DNA from: Elusimicrobiota bacterium
GTDB lineage: Bacteria; Elusimicrobiota; Elusimicrobia; UBA1565; UBA9628
NCBI GenBank assembly: GCA_028865585.1
Contig: JAGWJU010000077.1
Location: forward strand, 1-6,305
Reading direction: 5' to 3'
DNA: 6,305 nucleotides
Shown one piece after another: positions 1-4,519 of the stretch (position 1 is its first letter; every line of letters starts with the position of its first letter). The position numbers were made by a program, and so were the translations under genes. Below the pieces are notes generated by a model. It searched no databases, was not told where the DNA came from, and saw nothing but the letters and a program-made list of their open reading frames with translations.

Positions 1-1
1 C

Positions 2-130
2 GTCCATCCGGTTCTCGCCGGCCGCGGGCCGTTTTTGTTCCAGGGCCTCTTGCGGCCCGAGCGCCTGAAGTTCGTGGACGCCGCGCGCTTTAAGTCCGGC
101 GTGACGGTGCTGCGCTACCGAAGGAAGTAG
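2..130 (+). CDS. RibD C-terminal domain / dihydrofolate-reductase-like protein, 3' end only
   Basis: The frame starting at base 2 is open from the window edge to TAG at 128-130 and gives 42 residues. The tail reads HPVLAGRGPFLFQGL, then LKFVDAARF and SGVTVLRYR. This matches the last two strands of RibD C-terminal / bacterial dihydrofolate-reductase-like domains: a 'NPVLLGGG..LF.GL' segment, then 'L.LV....F.SGVV.LRYR'. Those enzymes are cytosolic NADPH-dependent reductases. Some belong to riboflavin synthesis and many are stand-alone proteins of unknown substrate. Codon use is GC-rich, like the SDR gene and unlike the AT-rich genes that follow. The N-terminus is outside the window, so I cannot tell true RibD from the generic 'dihydrofolate reductase family' relatives. 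No clear terminator follows it. The family call rests on the C-terminal motif alone. Confidence 0.55.
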   Translation, partial: VHPVLAGRGPFLFQGLLRPERLKFVDAARFKSGVTVLRYRRK

Positions 131-155
131 GAACCTAGTCCCGCCGCGTTACAAA

Positions 156-197
156 GAATTGGGAAACTTGAGGTTTCAATCTGAAATCTCAAGTTGG
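156..197. repeat. Palindromic 42-bp repeat, copy 1
   Basis: The core is a hairpin: AACTTGAGGTTTCA (165-178), loop ATC (179-181), TGAAATCTCAAGTT (182-195), with 13 of 14 arm positions complementary. The whole 42-bp unit recurs at 4390-4431 with 38 of 42 identical bases, and the four differences are all transitions. It lies 25 bp past the stop of the upstream gene, as REP-like intergenic elements often do. No transposase, and no U-tract that would make it a terminator, is visible. It marks the left edge of the AT-rich block. Confidence 0.8.
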
Positions 198-471
198 AAT
201 TGATGGGAAAACTGCGACGGAACAGTGACTTCAGATCCTGTTGAAATGAAAAAACTATCGCAGCTAAAAAATGGGAACTCCGATTTTCTAGCAATTAATT
301 TTAAACTACGATTTAACTCGGTTTCAGGAAACATCATGCCATTAACCTATGCCTTGAAAATCGGATAGTATGAAAGTTGAACCTAAAGTGATAAAACAGT
401 ATGCGAAATATTGAATTATAATCGGGTTGATTTTTAGGGGATGTCAGTTTTATTTTTAACGGAGGACTTAA
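198..471. other. AT-rich intergenic region upstream of the DUF262 gene
   Basis: This stretch has no convincing gene on either strand. It is AT-rich and resembles the two genes that follow, so it probably belongs to the same acquired block. It contains a 10-bp perfect inverted repeat, TCCGATTTTC at 279-288 and GAAAATCGGA at 356-365, separated by 67 bp, which could be an operator pair or coincidence. A Shine-Dalgarno GGAGG (461-465) stands 6 bases before the ATG at 472. This favours 472 over the in-frame ATG at 481 as the start of the DUF262 gene. Confidence 0.5.
377..422 (+). promoter_or_regulatory. Candidate promoter for the DUF262-HEPN operon
   Basis: A perfect TATAAT -10 box lies at 417-422, but the matching -35 position (about 393-399) is poor. 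An alternative is TTGAAC (377-382), 17 bp, TATGCG (400-405). Either would give a leader of roughly 40-60 bases before the ATG at 472. The call is based on consensus matching only, in an AT-rich region where such matches arise easily. Confidence 0.35.
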
Positions 472-1581
472 ATGGCATCAATGCGTATTGCTGAGGAAGA
501 AGAACCCATCGATGATCTTGATGAAGCGAATGAAGTAATTCCTTATAACTATTCAATCACTGCATATGGGGCGGACTATCCTGTTGATGCATTAGTAAAG
601 AGAATTGAAGCTAATGACATCATCGTTCCTCGCTTTAACTGGCAACCCAATGAAAACTCAGAAATCGTCGGTTTCCAGCGAGAATATGTTTGGCCCAGAA
701 AAAAGGCTGACCGATTTATTGAGTCTCTTCTGCTGGGCCTTCCAGTCCCAGGTATTTTCCTCGTCAAGGAGCTATCGGGTCGTTTTCTTGTACTCGATGG
801 TCATCAGCGTCTAAATTCTCTTCATGCTTTCTATCAAGGAATTATCGATGGCGTAGAATATCGTTTAGATTCGGTACAGCAGCGATTTCAGGGAAAACGT
901 TACAAGGATCTTGGCATTGAAGACCAGCGGCGAATAAACGATAGTATTATCCATGCTACTGTCATACGTCAGGATGAACCAACGGAAGATCAGAGCAGTA
1001 TCTACATGATCTTTGAGCGGCTCAATACTGGAGGAGTGAATCTACAGCCACAGGAAATTAGGGTAGCTCTTTATCATGGAGAGTTGGTGCGCGTTCTCCA
1101 GGAATTAAACGATAACGCTTCCTGGCGCACGTTGTACGGTAATAAATCTAAGCGCCTAAAAGATTTAGAGATGATTCTTCGCTTTTTTGCATTTTTCTAT
1201 CATGAACGGAATTATCGCAGTCCAATGAAGGATTTCCTTAATCGCTACATGGCAAGCAATCAGAGCTTGAATCGGCAGAGCGAGAAGGACTTGAAGAGAA
1301 TTTTTACAAGCACTGTATCACTCTTGAGTCAAACAGTCGGTGCCAAAACCTTTCGACCTGAAAGGGCAATTAACGCCGCAGTGATTGATTCAGTCATGAC
1401 TGGCTTGGCTCGACGTCTTCAATCTGGGGGAATTATAAAACCCGACGAAATCATTGAAAGACATGCAGCTCTTCTCAGGAATGAAGAGTACCGCGACGCA
1501 GTTGAAACTGGAACATCTCAAAAAGCCAAAGTGGAAACCAGGTTTCGCTTGGCAATGGAGGCCTTTGCGAGTATTAAATGA
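472..1581 (+). CDS. DUF262 (GmrSD N-terminal / ParB-like) domain protein, lacking HNH domain
   Basis: This is a 369-residue cytosolic protein of the DUF262 family. Signature motifs occur in the usual order: FQREYVWPRKKADRFIESLLLG (68-89, the 'FQR.YVW' motif and following helix), LVLDGHQRLNSL (106-117, a DGQQR-type nucleotide site with His for the first Gln), FERLNTGG (181-188) and QEIR (194-197). The rest, about 200-369, is helical and ends in TSQKAKVETRFRLAMEAF. Family knowledge: DUF262 is the NTP-hydrolysing sensor or switch part of GmrSD/BrxU enzymes and SspE, where a C-terminal DUF1524 HNH domain cuts DNA. Here no HNH motif is present and the protein ends where that domain would begin. 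Start: GGAGG at 461-465 fits ATG 472. Its stop overlaps the HEPN gene start (ATGA at 1578-1581), so the two are translationally coupled. Base composition is clearly lower in GC than the flanking genes, suggesting transfer. The inferred role is an NTP-dependent sensor or regulator of the HEPN partner. Confidence 0.85.
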   Translation: MASMRIAEEEEPIDDLDEANEVIPYNYSITAYGADYPVDALVKRIEANDIIVPRFNWQPNENSEIVGFQREYVWPRKKADRFIESLLLGLPVPGIFLVKELSGRFLVLDGHQRLNSLHAFYQGIIDGVEYRLDSVQQRFQGKRYKDLGIEDQRRINDSIIHATVIRQDEPTEDQSSIYMIFERLNTGGVNLQPQEIRVALYHGELVRVLQELNDNASWRTLYGNKSKRLKDLEMILRFFAFFYHERNYRSPMKDFLNRYMASNQSLNRQSEKDLKRIFTSTVSLLSQTVGAKTFRPERAINAAVIDSVMTGLARRLQSGGIIKPDEIIERHAALLRNEEYRDAVETGTSQKAKVETRFRLAMEAFASIK

Positions 1582-2042
1582 CTGGCTTGGCAGAGGTGAA
1601 GCGCCAACAGCAGCAGCTTGACGCGACCTTTAAGCGGGCTGGAGGAATTGATGCCGATCCTGAGTTGCTATCCGACTTTGCCCGGTATCTTTGTGTCCTT
1701 GTATCTGGATTCCTTGAACAGGCTGTCATCGAGATACTCCTCGAATACGCAAGACTTCACTCGGATGAAAGAATTCAATTAAATATTGAACGGCGATTAA
1801 GAAGGCTGACCAATGTGAAGGCAAACCGCCTCTTGGAAACTGTCGGAAGTTTTGACAAGGACTGGTATCATAGTCTTGAGCCAATCCTGGTCGATCAAAA
1901 TAAAGCTGCTCTCGATAGCATAGTTGCTCTTCGAAATAAGATAGCGCATGGTCAGTATGTAGATATTACATTGAATCGGGTTTCTGATTATTATCATTGT
2001 ATTAAAGTCGTTGTTGATGAAGTCGCCCGAATATGCGTGTAG
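1578..2042 (+). CDS. HEPN-domain protein, probable RNase (RiboL-PSP-like)
   Basis: This 154-residue protein is predicted to be all-helical. The N-terminal helix pair (about 30-62, DFARYLCVLVSGFLEQAVIEIL) and the late motif RNKIAHG (119-125) match the HEPN family with the RiboL-PSP type of layout. Arg119 and His124 form the Rx4H catalytic pair typical of HEPN endoribonucleases, which usually act as dimers on tRNA or other RNA. No other domain is present, and no MNT nucleotidyltransferase partner is nearby. The start ATG overlaps the DUF262 stop by four bases, so the two products are probably made together and work as a pair. The gene is AT-rich like its partner and unlike the SDR gene that begins 14 bases after its stop. 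I infer that it is the effector of a two-gene defence or toxin-like module. A purely structural HEPN is less likely because the active-site residues are intact. Confidence 0.8.
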   Translation: MTGLAEVKRQQQQLDATFKRAGGIDADPELLSDFARYLCVLVSGFLEQAVIEILLEYARLHSDERIQLNIERRLRRLTNVKANRLLETVGSFDKDWYHSLEPILVDQNKAALDSIVALRNKIAHGQYVDITLNRVSDYYHCIKVVVDEVARICV

Positions 2043-2044
2043 TT

Positions 2045-2059
2045 GAGGTCTGACTTTTG
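2045..2059 (+). promoter_or_regulatory. Ribosome-binding site deciding the TTG start of the SDR gene
   Basis: GAGG at 2045-2048 lies 8 bases before TTG at 2057. An in-frame TGA at 2051-2053 rules out any start further upstream, and no ATG or GTG follows closely in frame before the conserved N-terminal region. The site falls exactly at the composition boundary between the AT-rich and GC-rich DNA. Confidence 0.5.
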
Positions 2060-3574
2060 GATATCGAAGGCTGCATCGAGGTTCTTGAAGCCGTCTTGAA
2101 GGACCGCGGGCTCTTGGCGCAGGTCCCCGAAGAAACGCGCATAGCGCTTTTGACCGCGGCGGGCCGGGTGTCGCACCCCACGCGCCTGGAATCCATCAAG
2201 CTCTCCCGCGCCATCCGCGCGCAGAACCGGCGCCGGCTGGACGCGCAGGACCGCAAAACGCGGGCCTCGACCACCATCCGCCGCACCCGCGCGGCCGGGG
2301 TCTTCGTCGCTCCGGCGCGCGTCTTGATCGGCCAGGCGCCGCAGGAAGAGCGGGAGCTGCAAAAGCCGCGCTTTTGCTACGTCTGCAAGGCCGAGTTCAG
2401 GAAGCTGCACTTTTTCTACGACTCCATGTGCCCGTCCTGCGCGGAGTTCAACTACGCCAAGCGCCACCAAAGCGCGCCGCTTGACGGCCGCGTGGCGCTG
2501 GTGACGGGCGCGCGCATCAAAATCGGCTATCAGACCGCGCTCATGCTGCTGCGCGCCGGGGCCGGGGTGGTGGCCACCACGCGCTTTCCCAGGGACGCCG
2601 CCCTGCGCTATTCCCGCGAGCCCGATTTCAACGCGTGGAAAGACCGCCTGCGCATCCACGGCCTGGACCTGCGGCATTTCCCCAGCGTCGAGCTCTTCAC
2701 CCGCTACCTGACCAGCTCCCACGAGCGCTTGGACGTCCTCATCAACAACGCCGCGCAGACCGTGCGCCGCCCGCCGGGCTTTTACGCCCATCTTTTGGAG
2801 CGGGAGACCGCGCCCCTGACAGACGAGCCGCCCGAAATTCGCGCGCTCCTGGAAAGCCACGAGGCCTGTGTGGCGGCGCTCTCAGTCGGCGCGGCCAAGG
2901 AGCTCGGCAACGGCAACGCCGCGGACGTCTGCGGCCTGGCGCTGCGGGGGGCCAAGGGGCCCGGCATGGGCCTCACGCACTCGGCCATGCTCTCCCAAAT
3001 CAAATACACCCTGGACGACGCCTTGGGCGAAGAGGTGTTTCCGGCGGGGAAAACAGACGCCGACTTGCAGCAGGTGGACCTGCGCGAAAAAAACAGCTGG
3101 CGGCTGACGCTGGCCGAGGTCTCAAGCGCCGAGATGCTGGAACTCCAGCTCATCAACTCGGTGGCGCCCTTTATCCTGTGCTCCAAGCTTAAGCCCCTGA
3201 TGCTCCGGCGCCCCACCAACGAGAAGCACATCGTGAACGTCTCCGCCATGGAGGGCAGCTTCTCCCGCGGCACCAAGACCGACAAGCACCCGCACACCAA
3301 CATGGCCAAGGCCGCGCTCAACATGCTGACCCTTACCTCGGCCCCGGATTACGCCAAGAGCGGCATCTACATGAACGCGGTCGACACCGGCTGGGTGAGC
3401 GACGAGGACCCGGCGCTCCACGCCGCGCGCAAAAAAGACGAGTTGGACTTTCAGCCGCCCCTGGACATCGTCGACGGCGCGGCCAGGGTGTGCGATCCGG
3501 TGTTCTCGGGGCTTTTAAGCGGCCGGCACTCCTGGGGCATTTTCTTCAAGGACTACAAGCCCGCCCCCTGGTAA
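2057..3574 (+). CDS. SDR-family (Rossmann-fold) oxidoreductase with N-terminal zinc finger
   Basis: This 505-residue protein is much longer than the usual 250-residue SDR. Residues 1-100 are charged and helical. Residues 107-128 form a likely zinc finger (CYVC, then CPSC, with HFFYDSMCPSC). The Rossmann domain starts at 144 with VALVTGARIKIG (cofactor TGx3xxIG motif, 150-157). NNAA follows at 230-233, then a long insert (about 240-360), NSVAP at 367-371, VSAMEG with the catalytic-type Ser396, and HTNMAKAALN with Lys418. Thr414 occupies the place of the usual catalytic Tyr in YxxxK. The C-terminus has VDTGWVSDEDP (442-452) in place of the standard PG motif. The cofactor is probably NAD(P). The substrate is unknown, and the missing Tyr suggests altered or absent classical dehydrogenase chemistry. 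TTG is the only reasonable start. Codons are strongly GC-rich. It is probably a resident gene whose upstream region was replaced by the AT-rich module, although a read-through transcript from that module could now drive it. Confidence 0.8.
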   Translation: MDIEGCIEVLEAVLKDRGLLAQVPEETRIALLTAAGRVSHPTRLESIKLSRAIRAQNRRRLDAQDRKTRASTTIRRTRAAGVFVAPARVLIGQAPQEERELQKPRFCYVCKAEFRKLHFFYDSMCPSCAEFNYAKRHQSAPLDGRVALVTGARIKIGYQTALMLLRAGAGVVATTRFPRDAALRYSREPDFNAWKDRLRIHGLDLRHFPSVELFTRYLTSSHERLDVLINNAAQTVRRPPGFYAHLLERETAPLTDEPPEIRALLESHEACVAALSVGAAKELGNGNAADVCGLALRGAKGPGMGLTHSAMLSQIKYTLDDALGEEVFPAGKTDADLQQVDLREKNSWRLTLAEVSSAEMLELQLINSVAPFILCSKLKPLMLRRPTNEKHIVNVSAMEGSFSRGTKTDKHPHTNMAKAALNMLTLTSAPDYAKSGIYMNAVDTGWVSDEDPALHAARKKDELDFQPPLDIVDGAARVCDPVFSGLLSGRHSWGIFFKDYKPAPW

Positions 3575-3613
3575 AAGAAACGGCCGCCCGCAACTTGAAG
3601 TCGCGGGCGGCCG
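3572..3613 (-). terminator. Intrinsic terminator of csp, possibly bidirectional
   Basis: An 11-bp perfect GC-rich stem, CGGCCGCCCGC (3581-3591) with GCGGGCGGCCG (3603-3613), encloses an 11-base loop. On the minus strand it is followed by TTTCTTTT, the classic U-tract, 17 bases past the csp stop. On the plus strand only a weak TGGTTT follows, so it may stop the SDR transcript less efficiently. It separates two convergent genes. Confidence 0.85.
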
Positions 3614-3629
3614 CTGGTTTACCGGAAGC

Positions 3630-3833
3630 TTAGAGCTTCTTGACGTTGCCGGCCCGAGGTCCCTTGTCGGACTGCTCGGTGGTGAACTCCACGGCTTGGT
3701 TCTCGGCCAAAGTCTTGAACCCGTCGCTCATGATTGAAGAGTGATGGACGAAAAGATCCTTTGAGCCATCATCCGGGGTGATGAAGCCGAACCCTTTCTG
3801 ATCGTTAAACCACTTCACTTTACCTGTAGCCAT
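3630..3833 (-). CDS. CspA-family cold shock protein
   Basis: This 67-residue protein is a single cold-shock (OB-fold) domain of normal family length. It starts MATGKVKWFN, contains RNP1 as KGFGFI (14-19) and RNP2 as LFVHHSSI (27-34), and ends RAGNVKKL. Proteins of this family bind single-stranded RNA and DNA and act as RNA chaperones or antiterminators in the cytosol. RNP2 has HHSSI where HFSAI is usual, a mild variant. The start is ATG. A purine-rich GAGGA site lies 11 bases upstream, slightly far. The gene stands alone: its own promoter is at 3902-3932 and its terminator is at 3572-3613. The predicted 5' leader is about 60 bases with a small GGGG/CCCC hairpin (3875-3889), consistent with the structured leaders of many csp genes. 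Not every csp is cold-induced, and induction cannot be read from sequence. Confidence 0.95.
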   Translation of the reverse strand: MATGKVKWFNDQKGFGFITPDDGSKDLFVHHSSIMSDGFKTLAENQAVEFTTEQSDKGPRAGNVKKL

Positions 3834-3901
3834 TGTGTTTGTATTCCTCTTGTACTTAAGTCTACGTCTGCGATGGGGAAACCGTCCCCCCGTCTATCCT
3901 T

Positions 3902-3932
3902 ATTGTAGCATGAGAACCGCGAAAATGCGCAA
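3902..3932 (-). promoter_or_regulatory. Extended -10 promoter of csp
   Basis: On the minus strand TGCTACAAT (3910-3902) is an extended -10 element (TGn + TACAAT). A weak -35-like TTGCGC (3932-3927) sits at a long 19-bp spacing. Transcription would begin near 3895 and give a leader of about 60 bases. The strong extended -10 fits a promoter that does not need a good -35 box. Confidence 0.55.
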
Positions 3933-3962
3933 GCAAGGCGGGGGCATCGCGGCAGGGGCGCC

Positions 3963-3995
3963 TAAAAAAGAAAAGCCCCGGTTTCCCGGGGCTTT
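3963..3995 (-). terminator. Intrinsic terminator downstream of the tRNA gene
   Basis: AAAGCCCCGG (3972-3981) pairs with CCGGGGCTTT (3986-3995) around a 4-base loop. On the minus strand it runs into TTTTCTTTTTTAGG, a long U-tract. No T-run follows on the plus strand, so it acts on minus-strand transcription. It therefore ends the tRNA transcript before the csp promoter begins. Confidence 0.85.
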
Positions 3996-4023
3996 GAGGC
4001 CGTCTAACAGCCGCCTGTAATAC
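3996..4023 (+). pseudogene. Inverted tRNA-derived fragment (5' half, D-loop deletion)
   Basis: Read on the plus strand, GAGGCCGTCTAAC (3996-4008) matches tRNA positions 4-16 of the gene at 4109-4180 with one mismatch. AGCCGCCTGTAA (4009-4020) then matches positions 26-37 exactly, and TAC (4021-4023) matches AAC at two of three. The 9 bases TGGTAGGAC of the D arm are missing between the two blocks, as if deleted between the two AC dinucleotides. The fragment lies in opposite orientation to the intact gene. In the minus-strand transcript it therefore forms a 14-base perfect complement (4007-4020 with 4144-4157) to the anticodon arm. I see no 3' half (T arm or acceptor), apart from a doubtful TTCCGGGT at 4041-4048. 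Confidence 0.6.
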
Positions 4024-4108
4024 TTTTAGTTTAGCAGATATTCCGGGTAAGTCAATGGTCAAATGGCGGAGATGCCCGGCCCGCCTCGGCACCGGACATT
4101 TCCTCGAG

Positions 4109-4180
4109 TTGGGAGGCCGGGATTCGAACCCGGATAGGCCGTTTTACAGGCGGCTGTCCTACCAGTTAGACGACCTCCCA
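4109..4180 (-). tRNA. tRNA with anticodon GUA (Tyr-type), class I body
   Basis: A complete cloverleaf reads from 4180 down to 4109, 72 bases. The acceptor stem TGGGAGG pairs fully with CCTCCCA (T1-A72 at the end), with discriminator A73 at 4109. The D arm is GTCT...GGAC with A14, G18 G19 and A21 in place. The anticodon stem GCCGC/ACGGC has a C31-A39 mismatch. The anticodon loop CTGTAAA has T33 and anticodon GTA at 34-36. The variable loop is 4 bases and the T arm CCGGG TTCGAAT CCCGG is perfect. CCA is not encoded (CTC follows). GUA reads tyrosine codons, but bacterial tRNA-Tyr normally has a long variable arm, which is absent here. U1-A72 and the D arm recall tRNA-Gln. It could be an unusual tRNA-Tyr, a mutated Gln-type gene or a decaying copy. 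A terminator lies downstream at 3963-3995; no clear promoter was found. Confidence 0.75.
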
Positions 4181-4301
4181 TCTCTCTTTGTTTTACGATT
4201 GGAGCCTCGAAAAAGTTCCCTATGCGGCGCTACCGACTATAGTCCCGGGTTAGTCCCCCTAGCTAGGCGGGCGCGGGGAAATGAGGGAGGGGTGGAAGCC
4301 C
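4181..4301. other. Intergenic stretch with clustered palindromes
   Basis: I see no gene in this stretch. It contains GACTATAGTC (4235-4244, perfect 10-bp palindrome), CCCGGG (4244-4249), two direct TAGTCCC copies (4241-4247 and 4251-4257) and CCTAGCTAGG (4258-4267, perfect 10-bp palindrome). This is a dense cluster upstream of both the minus-strand tRNA and the plus-strand promoter at 4302. It could be a regulator-binding region. Short palindromes also occur by chance. Confidence 0.3.
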
Positions 4302-4329
4302 TTGAAAAATTCCGGGGCAGGGTTATAAT
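4302..4329 (+). promoter_or_regulatory. Strong sigma70-type promoter
   Basis: TTGAAA (4302-4307), a 16-bp spacer and a perfect TATAAT (4324-4329). This is the best consensus promoter in the window. The predicted start is near 4336, only about 13 bases before the terminator hairpin at 4349. Confidence 0.6.
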
Positions 4330-4348
4330 GAACTAAAAGGACGGAGGT

Positions 4349-4382
4349 GAAGGCCCCGGTTTGACCCGGGGCCTTCTTTTTT
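4349..4382 (+). terminator. Intrinsic terminator immediately after a promoter
   Basis: An 11-bp perfect stem, GAAGGCCCCGG (4349-4359) with CCGGGGCCTTC (4366-4376), has a 6-base loop and is followed by TTTTTT (4377-4382). It acts on the plus strand. It stands directly behind the promoter at 4302-4329 with no gene between, so the transcript would be about 47 bases. The transcript carries GGAGGTGA (4343-4350), an 8-base match to the anti-Shine-Dalgarno complement, with no usable reading frame after it. Confidence 0.85.
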
Positions 4383-4389
4383 AGATGGA

Positions 4390-4431
4390 GAATCGGAAAA
4401 CTTGAAGTTTCAATCTGAAACCTCAAGTTGG
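4390..4431. repeat. Palindromic 42-bp repeat, copy 2
   Basis: Second copy of the unit at 156-197. Its hairpin is AACTTGAAGTTTCA (4399-4412), loop ATC (4413-4415), TGAAACCTCAAGTT (4416-4429), with 13 of 14 arm positions complementary. The single imperfect arm position differs from copy 1, while the ATC loop is identical. It begins 7 bases after the preceding terminator's T-run and lies about 90 bases before the methyltransferase start. Confidence 0.8.
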
Positions 4432-4491
4432 GGAGGGCGGCATCTGCGGGATTCGGGAACAAACCGGTCTCCCCAATCGTATTCAAGGGTG

Positions 4492-4500
4492 TGATATACT
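4492..4500 (+). promoter_or_regulatory. Extended -10 promoter of the methyltransferase operon
   Basis: TGATATACT (4492-4500) is an extended -10 element (TGn + TATACT), with no good -35 at the expected position. Transcription would begin near 4507, leaving a leader of about 13 bases and no clear Shine-Dalgarno before the ATG at 4520. An 8-bp inverted repeat, TTGGGGAG (4428-4435) and CTCCCCAA (4469-4476), flanks the -35 region and could be an operator. Confidence 0.5.
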
Positions 4501-4519
4501 AATAATGGGCGCATAGATC

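Noticed and set aside
165..195. GTTTCAATC...GAAA wording in the palindrome, similar to CRISPR repeat ends
   Set aside because: Only two copies, more than 4 kb apart, with no spacers between regularly placed units and no cas genes. It is a dispersed hairpin repeat.
472..1581. Complete GmrSD/BrxU-type modification-dependent DNA nuclease
   Set aside because: The protein ends at 369 residues and has no DUF1524 HNH motif in the helical C-terminal part.
1578..2042. MNT-HEPN toxin-antitoxin pair
   Set aside because: The partner gene is a DUF262 protein, not a small nucleotidyltransferase; no GSxxxxxxD motif is present.
1994..2860. Long minus-strand open frame opposite the SDR gene (288 codons)
   Set aside because: It is a by-product of high GC and third-position bias in the real SDR gene. 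The composition is Arg/Ala/Gly-rich with no motifs.
3592..3601. AACTTGAAGT in the loop of the csp terminator, identical to 10 bases of repeat copy 2
   Set aside because: The match ends there: the second arm and ATC loop of the repeat are absent, so chance or a shared short palindromic word is the simpler explanation.
4109..4180. tRNA gene as integration site (att) of the adjacent restriction-modification module
   Set aside because: No direct repeat of the tRNA 3' end and no integrase gene is seen in the window. The tRNA fragment found is a 5' part in inverted orientation, which is not the usual att product.
4055..4336. Plus-strand open frame of 93 codons across the tRNA
   Set aside because: It runs antisense through the tRNA gene and over the promoter at 4302, and shows no protein motif.
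4328..4336. ATG AAC TAA start-stop after the -10 box at 4324
   Set aside because: A two-codon frame overlapping the -10 element itself; it lies at or before the predicted transcript start.
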